A DNA stretch of 11,644 nucleotides from Armatimonadetes bacterium UBA5352 (lineage in GTDB: Bacteria; Armatimonadota; Zipacnadia; Zipacnadales; UBA5352): the NCBI GenBank assembly GCA_002411015.1, contig DHPY01000124.1, positions 1 to 11,644 of the forward strand, in the 5' to 3' direction. The notes under the pieces are model-generated. The model saw only the letters and a list, made by a program, of their open reading frames with translations, was not told the origin of the DNA and ran no database searches. The stretch's first letter is position 1; every line of letters starts with the position of its first letter. Both the position numbers and the translations under genes were made by a program. Shown piece after piece: positions 1 to 6,468 of the stretch.

Positions 1-176
1 CGTCCAGGAGGGGCGAGCTTCCTTGCTCGCCCGAACCGTGGTGCGGGTGCCCCCGCCCGCACGTACCGCACCCGTCCAGGAGGGGCGGGCTTCCTTGCTC
101 GCCCGAACCGTGGTGCGGGTGCCCCCGCCCGCACGTACCGCACCCGTCCAGGAGGGGCGAGCTTCCTTGCTCGCCC
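1..176. repeat. 72-bp tandem repeat array, about 2.4 copies
   Basis: Units begin at 1, 73 and 145. The third stops at about 176, and the array may continue left of the window. Copies are identical except at position 88 (A to G). Each unit holds two hairpins. Hairpin A is an 8-bp stem, GGGCGAGC/GCTCGCCC (11-18 with 25-32), with a TTCCTT loop. Hairpin B pairs GTGCGGG with CCCGCAC (41-47 with 56-62). The only difference between copies turns an A-T pair of stem A into a G-U-compatible pair, so the fold would survive in RNA. The period is a multiple of three, so an open frame runs through, but its translation is low-complexity Ala/Arg/Pro/Val and I see no gene. The module at 38-62 recurs on the minus strand at 2318-2342. 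Confidence 0.9.
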
Positions 177-206
177 GGTTCTTCAGCGAACTGATCGCTC
201 TTAACA

Positions 207-240
207 GAAAGGGCCCGGCTCAGAAGAGCCGGGCCCTTTC
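207..240 (-). terminator. Strong hairpin terminator, probably for the TolB-like gene
   Basis: There is a perfect 14-bp inverted repeat, GAAAGGGCCCGGCT (207-220) with AGCCGGGCCCTTTC (227-240), around a 6-nt loop. It lies about 20 bp past the stop of the minus-strand gene at 261. Read on the minus strand the stem ends in CTTTC followed by a weak T-rich stretch (TGTT). It could also act on the plus strand for a gene left of the window, so the strand is inferred from the neighbour. Confidence 0.75.
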
Positions 241-260
241 GTGTTGTCTGCGGTCAGTGC

Positions 261-1241
261 TCAGAAACGGCGGGTGAGCTGCTTAGCTTCATCATCCACA
301 CGCGCCTGCCATTCGGTCCAGGGCAGTGCGGGGACGGTCCAGACCTCGCGGTCGCGGGTGATCACAACCCGCGTGCCCTCCGGGTTGAAGACCGGGAAGC
401 CGTCGGAGCGCGGATCAGCCGTTACCGCCACCTGGTTGCTGCCATCGGCGTTCATCAGGAAGACATCGAAGTCGCCGTTGCGGTTCGAGTGGAAGGCGAT
501 CTTCGTGCCATCCGGAGACCAGGCAGGGGCCTCGTTGCGGAACGGTGAGTCCGCGGTCAGGTTCGTGCCGGGGGCGGTCGGGTCGTAGCCCGCGCCGCCC
601 AGGTTGCTGATGTCCTTCACCCATATGTCGCTGGTACCCGCTGCGTCTGACTGGTAGGCGACCTTCGTGCCATCCGGCGACACAACCGCCCAGTGCTCCT
701 CAGCGTCGGTCTCTACGACCGAGACCATCCCGCTGCCGTCGGTGGCGATCATGCGGATGTCGCCGTTTCCCGCCCCCCGGGTGGAGGTGTAGATGATCCG
801 GTTGCCGTTGGGGTGGAAGCTCGGCTCCGTGTCCGCGCCGGTCCCCGAGTCGGATGTCACCCGCGTTGCCCCGTCGCGATCGCCGCGCTCGGCGTTGATC
901 AGGTAGATCGCCGGGGTGGCGCCGCGCCGCGCGGAGATCGCAAGCTGCGAGCCATCCGGGCTGTAGGCGGGATGGCGGCCGCCCTCGTCGTTGAGGTCAT
1001 CATCGTTATCCGTGAGGGTGAGCAGCGTCAGGCCGCGCCCCTGCGTGTTGATGCTGTAGACGTAGAGCAGGCCGTTGCCGCCGAAAGAGGCGAAGGCGAT
1101 GTTGCCCGTGGAGCTCCATGACGTGCGCTCGGACACGTTCTGGAATACGGTGGATTGCGAGTCGCCGCCGCAGCCGACCATGGTGATCGACGCGAGCAGC
1201 AGCAGTGACAGCGTTGCGTAGACGTACGAGCGGTTCCTCAT
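261..1241 (-). CDS. TolB-like beta-propeller (PD40) lipoprotein
   Basis: This 326-aa predicted lipoprotein belongs to the TolB/WD40-like beta-propeller group; its ligand is unknown. The N-terminus has Arg residues, a hydrophobic stretch (about residues 6-20) and a lipobox-like MVGC with Cys24, so export and lipidation are likely. At least five PD40-type blades are visible by their SPDG-like turns: YSPDGS (about 93), HPNGN (about 133), SPDGTK (about 178 and 222) and NPEGTR (about 266). Most are followed by strands ending in D(I/V)(R/W/F). The ATG at 1241 is preferred over one 11 codons upstream because GGGGAG lies 9 nt before it and the signal peptide then starts cleanly. The gene has its own promoter at 1372-1400, which leaves a 5' leader of about 120 nt. 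It is the last gene of the leftward group and is followed by a strong hairpin. TolB itself works with Pal, but no tol/pal genes are nearby, so a Tol role is not supported. Confidence 0.85.
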   Translation of the reverse strand: MRNRSYVYATLSLLLLASITMVGCGGDSQSTVFQNVSERTSWSSTGNIAFASFGGNGLLYVYSINTQGRGLTLLTLTDNDDDLNDEGGRHPAYSPDGSQLAISARRGATPAIYLINAERGDRDGATRVTSDSGTGADTEPSFHPNGNRIIYTSTRGAGNGDIRMIATDGSGMVSVVETDAEEHWAVVSPDGTKVAYQSDAAGTSDIWVKDISNLGGAGYDPTAPGTNLTADSPFRNEAPAWSPDGTKIAFHSNRNGDFDVFLMNADGSNQVAVTADPRSDGFPVFNPEGTRVVITRDREVWTVPALPWTEWQARVDDEAKQLTRRF

Positions 1242-1371
1242 CAGTTCAGTCTCCCCTGGCGTGATGCGCCTCACCGAGTGGTTATTGCCTCAAAGGCCTG
1301 GCAGGGTTACGGCCCCCGCTCCTCTTGGACACATTCACCCGGCCGTGGTTTCTCTGCCCACCCCGCGCTTC

Positions 1372-1400
1372 ATTATACGAGCCAACGCGCCGGGCCGCAA
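1372..1400 (-). promoter_or_regulatory. Sigma-70-type promoter for the TolB-like gene
   Basis: On the minus strand TTGCGG (1395-1400) is separated by exactly 17 nt from a perfect TATAAT (1372-1377). The expected transcription start is near 1365, giving a leader of about 120 nt before the ATG at 1241. It sits just past the stop of the upstream DUF4159 gene, so the lipoprotein gene can be transcribed independently. The TTGCnn-17-TATAAT layout matches the promoters at 4618-4646 and 9371-9399. Confidence 0.7.
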
Positions 1401-1418
1401 GGCTGGAACGCCCCGGCA

Positions 1419-2069
1419 CTAGTGACTGAGCGCGTAGACGAGCAGGTTGGTTCCCATGCGCAGCGCCTGCGTGCGGACCGCCTCAGGGTCATTGTGCATC
1501 TCCGCACTCTCCCAGCCGTCACCGAGGTCGGTGTTGAGGCTGTAGAAGAGCACCACCCGCCCCTCATGGATGATCCCGTAGCCATGCGGCGGCCCGCCGT
1601 CATGCTCGTGGATCTTCGGCAGCCCGCCCGGGAAATCGAAGAAGCAGTGGTAGATCGGATGCGCGAACGGAAGCTCCACGAGGCCGCGATCCGGGAAGAC
1701 CTTGCGGATCTCCGCCCGGAAGCTCTCGTCAATACCGTAGTTGTCATCAACGTGCAGGAAGCCGCCGCCGAGAAGGTACTCGCGCAGATTCCGCGCCTCC
1801 GCGTCGGTGAAGCGGATGCGCCCGTGACCGGTGGCGTGCACGAAGGCGAAGGAGTGCAGATCGGGCGAGCCCGGTTCCACGTTGACCTCGCGCAGCGGAA
1901 GATCGAGATTCGTGTGCTCGCGCGCGAACGCGAGCAGGTTCGGCAGCGAGGTCGGGTTGGCGTACCAATCCCCGCCGCCTCCGTACTTGAGCCTGCCGAT
2001 GGCCTCCTCGCCGCAGGATGCGCCCGCGGCGATGAGGCACACGATCACGATGATGGCTGCCCGGTTCAT
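1419..2069 (-). CDS. DUF4159 domain-containing exported protein
   Basis: This 216-aa protein is almost entirely a DUF4159 domain, whose biochemical role is not established. Blocks I recognise from the family are GGGDWYANPTSLPNLL (about 31-46), TGHGRIRFTDAE (about 80-91), GGFLHVDDNYGID (about 102-114), PFAHPIYHCFFDFPGGLPKI (about 134-153) and FYSLNTDLGDGW (about 175-186). A hydrophobic N-terminus (residues 3-17) ending in ASC suggests export. Lipidation is possible, but the lipobox is poor. I chose the ATG at 2069 (GGGA 6 nt upstream), which starts right at the signal peptide. The ATG at 2102 in the same frame, with GAGG 4 nt upstream, would add 11 residues and cannot be excluded. In several bacterial phyla DUF4159 genes sit near VWA/BatA-like, DUF58 and MoxR genes, and the upstream neighbour here is a VWA/GATase-like protein, which fits. 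I see no clear promoter of its own, so read-through from the VWA gene is likely. Confidence 0.85.
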   Translation of the reverse strand: MNRAAIIVIVCLIAAGASCGEEAIGRLKYGGGGDWYANPTSLPNLLAFAREHTNLDLPLREVNVEPGSPDLHSFAFVHATGHGRIRFTDAEARNLREYLLGGGFLHVDDNYGIDESFRAEIRKVFPDRGLVELPFAHPIYHCFFDFPGGLPKIHEHDGGPPHGYGIIHEGRVVLFYSLNTDLGDGWESAEMHNDPEAVRTQALRMGTNLLVYALSH

Positions 2070-2198
2070 GACGGTTCCCGATGACTGCACGCTCCGGCTC
2101 ATTCCGCCTCTGACTTCGCGCCACGGACGGAGGTTCCCTCCTGCGCGGAAGCCCGCAATGGCGGCAGTACGCGCCACCCCGGCCGCCGTATCCGTTTG

Positions 2199-2233
2199 GT
2201 AGTGACGGGCTTCCAGCCCGCCAGCCGTTGCCC
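2199..2233. repeat. Intergenic hairpin element, copy 1
   Basis: A 6-bp stem CGGGCT (2206-2211) / AGCCCG (2215-2220) closes a TCC loop, flanked by GTAG-T-GA on the left and CCAGCCGTTGCC on the right. A second copy with the same flanks lies at 9143-9177. There the closing T-A pair has become A-T, so pairing is kept although both bases changed. No protein coding is visible here. Confidence 0.7.
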
Positions 2234-2242
2234 TATCGCCCG

Positions 2243-2342
2243 TGAGACGTTAAGTAGGTGGGGCGCCCTCGCCCCACCCAATCCGGGCGAACGTGGACCT
2301 CTGCACGTCTCATTGGTGTGCTGGCGAGGGCGCCCGCACCAC
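2243..2342. repeat. Cluster of interleaved inverted repeats
   Basis: This non-coding stretch contains a perfect 9-bp hairpin, GGTGGGGCG (2257-2265) / CGCCCCACC (2270-2278), with a CCCT loop. Two longer-range inverted repeats interleave: TGAGACGT (2243-2250) with ACGTCTCA (2305-2312), and GGCGCCCTCGCC (2262-2273) with GGCGAGGGCGCC (2323-2334). The minus strand of 2318-2342 matches the module at 38-62 of the tandem array in 22 of 25 positions. Together with the hairpin at 2199-2233 and the heptamers at 2421-2455, these repeats occupy most of the 380-bp gap between the DUF4159 and VWA genes. Confidence 0.7.
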
Positions 2343-2420
2343 TTGACCGTCAGAACTCGCACTGACTGAATGGACGTGCTCCGATTTCTGGAAGCCAGCC
2401 GTAGCCGTGAGCCGTCCCCC

Positions 2421-2455
2421 TTCACCCTTCACCCTTCACCCTTCACCCTTCACCC
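2421..2455. repeat. Heptamer tandem repeat (TTCACCC)x5
   Basis: Five perfect copies of TTCACCC run from 2421 to 2455 (GGGTGAA on the minus strand). The leftward VWA gene terminates inside the array: its last codon is GGG and its stop TGA (2452-2450) is part of the first GGGTGA unit met by the ribosome. Because 7 is not a multiple of three, copy-number change downstream of the stop is neutral, but slippage in the first unit could alter the C-terminus. Confidence 0.95.
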
Positions 2456-4606
2456 CACGCCCCAGCGCCTCCTGAGCAGCCAGTCCGCCGCCGCGATGAG
2501 CACGATCAGCGAGAAGAACCACCACTCCCGCGCGGGGCGCAGCATCACCGGTCGCTGCTCGACCTCCGGCGCGAGCGGGAGAAGCTCTGCAAGCTCATCG
2601 GCGCGCTCCAGCGGCAGGTAGCGCCCGCCCGTCTCGGCGGCGATCGCCTCCAGCACCTCCGGCCGCGCCGCGTGCGTCAGCTCGCCTACCGGCTCGATCA
2701 CCTCCACCGTGACCGCGTCGTCGCCCAGGCGCTCACCGCCGCGCTCTGCGATCGCGCGAAGCCGCAACTCCCCCGGCTCAGCGGCCTGCATCAGCGCCCG
2801 GTAGACGCCGGGTGTGCCGCTCGCCTCCGCGATCACCTCAAGCTCGCCCGGCTCAATCTCCAGCCGCACGGAGGCATCCTCCACCGGCCGCATCTCCTCG
2901 TCAGTCACGTGCACGTCGGCCGCGATCCTTTGCCCCACCTCGAAGGTGTCGCGGCCCAGGTCGAGGATGACCGCCCGGTCGGCGCGCGGGGCGATCAGGT
3001 GGCCCAGCACCGCCGTCCAGAGCGCCTCCCACGCCGCCCGGGAGTGCGCGTCCGCGGAGGGTGACTGTCGCCAGCGCCACGTATCGGCGACGGCGACCGC
3101 AAGCGTGCGCCCGGCTCCGAAGCGCCGCGTAGCCAGCACCGGCCCGACCGTCGCGCCCCCGCTCAGTCCGCTCATCGCCACCTCCGCGCCCGCCGCCGGG
3201 CCTCCGGCCGCGTTCATGCCTTCGAGCAGCGGCAGCCGCTCCCAGCTTGCGATGCCGCTCTCGCGGAGCGCCCGCGCCAGGTCACCATCGCTGCCGACTC
3301 GCACGGAGAGAGGGGCCTCGATCATGCCGCCGCTCGCGGAGATCGAGACCGGCAGCGCGCTCGCCAGCGGCGTTCCCGCCCAACCGCCTGCGCCGAAGGC
3401 CCGCGGGCCGCCGAGCATCGCCAGCGATCCGCCGGTCGTCACGTAGTCGCTCAGGCGCGCGATGAAGCCGCTGTCGAATGCCGCCGCGTCTACGTTCGAG
3501 AGCACGACCGCCCGGTAGCGCGCGAGGTCGCCCACCGACGCGACCGAGGCGCGCCGGGGCTGTCCATCATCGCGCCAGAACTCGCGCGGGTCGACCTTGC
3601 GCAGGAGGATGGTCGTCTCCAGGCCCTCCACGTTCAGGATGAGCCTGCGCAGGAAGGTGTACTCGCGCCGCGGGCTGCCCTCGATCCAGAGCAGCCGCGC
3701 CTCAGCGGGCTCAACGCGCACGACCACGCTCCGGCGGTTGTTCGCGGCAGTGGCTTCGGCTGCGTCGGAGCGCGCCTCCAGCACGTAGCGGTGCGCGCCG
3801 GGGGTGCCCGCGGTCAGTTCGAAGCTGGCCGGGCGCTCGGCCCGCCCCGGAGCAAGCGATCGTGAGGCGATCTCCGCCTCACCCTCGCGCAGCAGCAGTC
3901 GCGCCGGACGATCCGCGAGACCCGCGGTGCTCACCAGCGCGCGAAGCTCGAAGCGCTGGCCCTCAACCACGGTCTCAGGCGCCACGAGGCCCGGGATGCT
4001 GAGGTCGGGCACAGGCTCCGGGCTGCCCACGCCGAGGCAGTAGACCGGCACTGCGTAGGCCCCGAGCGCCTCCGCGACGCGGGCGGGGGGGCGGCCGGTG
4101 CCATCCGCGCCATCTGAGATCAGCAGGCAGGCCGCAGGCGGCCGCGGGCGCGGCACACGCAGGATCGCGCTCAACAGCGCCTGCAGGTCGCTGCTGCCTG
4201 ATGGCTGCGACTCCGGCGGGAACTCACGGGCAGTCGTCGGCTCAGCGCCCAGCAGCAGGCGCTCGACCCGCGCCGCATCGAGCACGCGCGTGAGCGGCGC
4301 CTCTGCCAGCGCCTCGCGGGCCTGCTCGTAGCGTGACGGGCCACCCAGCGGCAGATCGGTCATGCTCCGGGAGCCGTCGAGCGCGATGAGAACCAGCGGC
4401 GGGCGGCGGACGGGCCGCGTCTGCTCGTGCGCGGGATTGGCGATCGCGAGCACCGCCAGCGCCAGCAGGAGCGCGCGCAGGGCGAGGAGGAGGGTTCGCC
4501 GCCGCGCGTCAGTCGCGCGCAGGCGAAGCCAGGACAGGTAGAGCGCCACGGCGGCCACCACCGCGGCTGCGATTGCCATGATCGTCCGGGGATCATCGGA
4601 AAGCAT
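2450..4606 (-). CDS. VWA / glutamine-amidotransferase-like membrane protein
   Basis: This is a 718-aa inner-membrane protein of the BatA/VWA plus GATase1-like architecture. Two hydrophobic segments lie at about residues 9-27 and 39-57. A VWA domain spans about 70-195, with the metal-binding DGSRS (DxSxS, 77-81) and SDGADG (164-169). A beta-rich region follows (about 200-300). Then comes a class-I-amidotransferase-like Rossmann region (about 303-520) with a TTGGSLAMLGG stretch (390-400). It has no recognisable catalytic Cys-His-Glu triad, so it is probably a binding fold. After another beta-sandwich-like stretch a C-terminal membrane helix (about 695-711) ends in basic residues. The function is unknown; related proteins accompany MoxR ATPases, but no MoxR or DUF58 gene is adjacent. 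The start is uncertain. ATG 4606 lies only about 5 nt after the expected transcription start, with no ribosome site. ATG 4579 would give a leader of about 30 nt and remove nine polar residues. Confidence 0.85.
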   Translation of the reverse strand: MLSDDPRTIMAIAAAVVAAVALYLSWLRLRATDARRRTLLLALRALLLALAVLAIANPAHEQTRPVRRPPLVLIALDGSRSMTDLPLGGPSRYEQAREALAEAPLTRVLDAARVERLLLGAEPTTAREFPPESQPSGSSDLQALLSAILRVPRPRPPAACLLISDGADGTGRPPARVAEALGAYAVPVYCLGVGSPEPVPDLSIPGLVAPETVVEGQRFELRALVSTAGLADRPARLLLREGEAEIASRSLAPGRAERPASFELTAGTPGAHRYVLEARSDAAEATAANNRRSVVVRVEPAEARLLWIEGSPRREYTFLRRLILNVEGLETTILLRKVDPREFWRDDGQPRRASVASVGDLARYRAVVLSNVDAAAFDSGFIARLSDYVTTGGSLAMLGGPRAFGAGGWAGTPLASALPVSISASGGMIEAPLSVRVGSDGDLARALRESGIASWERLPLLEGMNAAGGPAAGAEVAMSGLSGGATVGPVLATRRFGAGRTLAVAVADTWRWRQSPSADAHSRAAWEALWTAVLGHLIAPRADRAVILDLGRDTFEVGQRIAADVHVTDEEMRPVEDASVRLEIEPGELEVIAEASGTPGVYRALMQAAEPGELRLRAIAERGGERLGDDAVTVEVIEPVGELTHAARPEVLEAIAAETGGRYLPLERADELAELLPLAPEVEQRPVMLRPAREWWFFSLIVLIAAADWLLRRRWGVG

Positions 4607-4617
4607 GAGGTTCGCGC

Positions 4618-4646
4618 ATTATAGGCCGACAGCAGAGCGAAGGCAA
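4618..4646 (-). promoter_or_regulatory. Sigma-70-type promoter for the leftward VWA gene
   Basis: On the minus strand TTGCCT (4641-4646) is followed after exactly 17 nt by TATAAT (4618-4623). Transcription should start near 4611, only about 5 nt before the ATG at 4606, so that start would be nearly leaderless. An inverted repeat GGCAAC (4642-4647) / GTTGCC (4676-4681) overlaps the -35 box and could be a regulator site, but this is weak. Confidence 0.7.
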
Positions 4647-4734
4647 CGAGCCTGCGCGAGTCAGGGTATTCCCCTGTTGCCGAACAATAGAAACCCTGAT
4701 AACGTCCGGGAGGCACATTGACTGCTGAGGCGCA

Positions 4735-4761
4735 TTGATTTCTTTCGCGACATATGATAAT
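4735..4761 (+). promoter_or_regulatory. Possible promoter for the rightward activase operon
   Basis: The divergent gap turns AT-rich near 4735-4775. GATAAT (4756-4761) is a fair -10 box about 57 nt before the ATG at 4818. The best -35 is TTGATT (4735-4740), but its 15-nt spacer is short and it does not follow the TTGCnn-17 pattern of the other promoters here. The motif CATTGA occurs twice, 19 nt apart (4716 and 4733), and may be chance. Low confidence. Confidence 0.35.
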
Positions 4762-4817
4762 AGTGTTTCATAAAGCTCTAGATCAGCGCGACACACCACT
4801 TCCACGCGGGGTGCAGC

Positions 4818-5627
4818 ATGCTGAGCGCGGGTGTTGACATCGGTTCACTCGCCACGAAGGCGGTCATCCTCGACGCCGGGAGCGGCCGCGTACTCGCGGG
4901 CGTGCGCCTGCGCAGCAGCGCCACGCCGCGGGAGACGGGCCGTGAGGCCCTCCAGCAGGCACTCGCGCAGGCCGATATTGAGTTCGACAGACTCGACGCG
5001 ATCGTCGCCACCGGCTACGGCCGGGACACGCTGGACTTCGCCCAGTCGAGCGTGACGGAGATCACCTGCGCGGCGCGCGGGGCGCACATGCTCGATCCGC
5101 AGGTCCGCACCGTGGTGGACATCGGCGGGCAGGACAGCAAAGCGATCAGCGTGGATGCCGAGGGCTTTCCGCTTGACTTCGCGCTCAACGATCGCTGCGC
5201 GGCGGGCACGGGGCGCTTCCTTGAGGTGATGGCGCAGGCGCTCGAGACTGATGTAGATGGCCTCGAGGGGCTCGCGCTGGAGGCCGATGAGATCGCGCCG
5301 ATCGCCCGCACCTGCACGGTCTTCGCGGAGTCGGAGGTCGTTGGTCTGTTGGCCGCCGGCACCGACCGCCGGGAGATGGCGGCGGGGCTGAGCCGGGCGG
5401 TGGCACTCCGCATCTCCAGCCTGGTGATGCAGGTAGGTGTTGAGCCGCCGGTCATGCTGATCGGCGGAGTTGCAATGAACGCGGCGATTGCCAGGGACCT
5501 CGGGGAGGTGCTCAGGACGAAGCTCGTGGTCCCGCAGGAGCCGCAGCTTGTAGTGGCCATCGGCGCGGCGGTGGTGGCGGCGGAGAGGGCCGAGGTAGCG
5601 CCCAAAGACTTCTCACCGGAGGAATGA
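4818..5627 (+). CDS. Acyl-CoA dehydratase activase (BadF/BadG/BcrA/BcrD, HgdC-like ATPase)
   Basis: This 269-aa protein belongs to the ASKHA-fold iron-sulfur ATPases that push a low-potential electron into a partner enzyme at the cost of ATP, as in 2-hydroxyacyl-CoA dehydratases and benzoyl-CoA reductases. The diagnostic parts are all visible: phosphate-1 loop VDIGSLATK (6-14), TGYGRD (65-70), phosphate-2 DIGGQDSKAI (101-110), and GGVAMN (216-221) with AIGAA (247-251) near the C-terminus. Cys127 in DRCAAGTGRF and Cys166 in CTVFAESE are the expected ligands of the [4Fe-4S] cluster shared by the dimer. Length is typical (about 260 aa). The family implies anaerobic or low-oxygen activity because the cluster is oxygen-sensitive. 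No dehydratase or double-cubane partner is adjacent, so its client is unknown. It is the first gene of a rightward run, and the next gene starts at its stop. Confidence 0.92.
   Translation: MLSAGVDIGSLATKAVILDAGSGRVLAGVRLRSSATPRETGREALQQALAQADIEFDRLDAIVATGYGRDTLDFAQSSVTEITCAARGAHMLDPQVRTVVDIGGQDSKAISVDAEGFPLDFALNDRCAAGTGRFLEVMAQALETDVDGLEGLALEADEIAPIARTCTVFAESEVVGLLAAGTDRREMAAGLSRAVALRISSLVMQVGVEPPVMLIGGVAMNAAIARDLGEVLRTKLVVPQEPQLVVAIGAAVVAAERAEVAPKDFSPEE
5618..5623 (+). promoter_or_regulatory. Ribosome binding site GGAGGA deciding the CAP gene start
   Basis: GGAGGA directly abuts the ATG at 5624, leaving no spacer, but stands 6 nt before an in-frame GTG at 5630. Normal spacing therefore favours the GTG. 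The site lies inside the last codons of the activase gene, so translation of the two genes is probably coupled. Confidence 0.6.
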
Positions 5628-5629
5628 GT

Positions 5630-6385
5630 GTGAGGAAGGCTCTCCAGATCTGTCTGCTGCTCGTAGCGCTCTGCGCGCTTCTGCTCAGCCCTGCCGGCGC
5701 CCAGACCGTGGTGCCGAAGAAGGCCGAGCAGATGCTCGCCGACTGCCGCGTGATGCTCGCCCGGGGAGATGAACTCGCCGCACTGACGCGGGCTGAGCAG
5801 GCCCTGCAGCTCGCGCCCCAGTGGGACGCGCCGCATGCATCGCTCGCTCTGCTCTATCAGCGCCAGGGCGATGAGGCGCAGGCGATGGAGCACCTCGCGC
5901 GCTACCAGCGTCTGAGCCTTGTGACAGCCGGTGCGGCCGACGATCAGTTGACCGCCGAGATCGCGCGCGGCGAGGCACTGATGATCTACCTGACCAATCA
6001 GGAGAGAGCCAGCCGCGGTCTGCCCCTCCTGCAGGCCGACAGCGGCCTCTCCGCCCTTGCGCGGAGCCACGCACAGGAGATGGCGCGGCTGGATTACTTC
6101 AGCCACGACTCCCCCGACCAATCGCGGCGCACCCCGAGCGACCGCTTCCGGCTCGCCTACTCCTGCGATGCACCGTGTATCGGCGAGAACCTCGCGCGCA
6201 TGTCCAGTTCTCCGCTGCCGGCGTTCTGCCCGGAGAACCTGCGCGAGAGCCACGCAAGCCTGATGAACAGCGAGGGACACCGGCAGGCAATCCTCTGGAA
6301 TCTCCCGACACACATCGGCGTGGGCATCGCCGTGGACGAACACGGCGCCTACTGGGTAGACGAGACGTTCGTGCGCTTCCACTGA
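5630..6385 (+). CDS. Secreted TPR + CAP (SCP/PR1-like) domain protein
   Basis: This is a 251-aa predicted exported protein. A signal peptide (about residues 1-25) has a long Leu-rich core and ends at PAGAQ. A short TPR-like helical region (about 30-95) follows, then a bacterial CAP domain (about 115-250). CAP hallmarks are NQERASRGLPLL (113-124), His147 in SHAQEM, FSHDSPD (157-163), Glu186 in IGENLA, Glu206, and His217 in EGHRQAIL, so the usual His/Glu cavity residues are present. Bacterial CAP proteins are secreted; some bind lipids or act in the envelope or spore, but no general reaction is known. Cys residues at 179, 183 and 200 could form a disulfide. The GTG start is chosen from the spacing of GGAGGA; the ATG at 5624 would overlap the upstream stop by 4 bp and add two residues. 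It lies 2 bp after the activase gene and 83 bp before birA. Confidence 0.88.
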   Translation: MRKALQICLLLVALCALLLSPAGAQTVVPKKAEQMLADCRVMLARGDELAALTRAEQALQLAPQWDAPHASLALLYQRQGDEAQAMEHLARYQRLSLVTAGAADDQLTAEIARGEALMIYLTNQERASRGLPLLQADSGLSALARSHAQEMARLDYFSHDSPDQSRRTPSDRFRLAYSCDAPCIGENLARMSSSPLPAFCPENLRESHASLMNSEGHRQAILWNLPTHIGVGIAVDEHGAYWVDETFVRFH

Positions 6386-6468
6386 CGCCGCAGGAACCCC
6401 ATCCGACAACGGGCGTCTAAACCAGAGACGATCGTTCGCGCTGCGTTCCCTCGCACGGAGGCTCAACC

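Noticed and set aside
1..176. CRISPR array
   Set aside because: The whole 72-bp unit is repeated with no variable spacers.
23..277. Open frame with 24-residue repeats through the tandem array
   Set aside because: It exists only because the 72-bp unit is a multiple of three. It runs through two hairpins and the terminator, and the peptide is low-complexity.
1242..1364. Riboswitch in the 120-nt leader of the TolB-like gene
   Set aside because: I found short pairings (ACGGCC with GGCCGT) but no pattern of a known riboswitch class.
1278..2084. Plus-strand open frame of 268 codons
   Set aside because: It is antisense to the DUF4159 gene and runs over the promoter at 1372-1400; the conserved DUF4159 blocks decide the strand.
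4718..4723. TTGACT as -35 box of the activase promoter
   Set aside because: No -10-like hexamer stands 16-18 nt downstream; the nearest GATAAT is 32 nt away.
6414..6430. Small inverted repeat CGTCT/AGACG between the CAP gene and birA
   Set aside because: A 5-bp stem with no T-tract in an 83-bp gap is not enough for a terminator or site.
5015..6466. Long minus-strand open frame (483 codons) opposite the activase and CAP genes
   Set aside because: It is antisense to two genes with clear domain motifs. Its translation is low-complexity Arg/Ser/Ala/Pro-rich, a usual shadow in GC-rich DNA.
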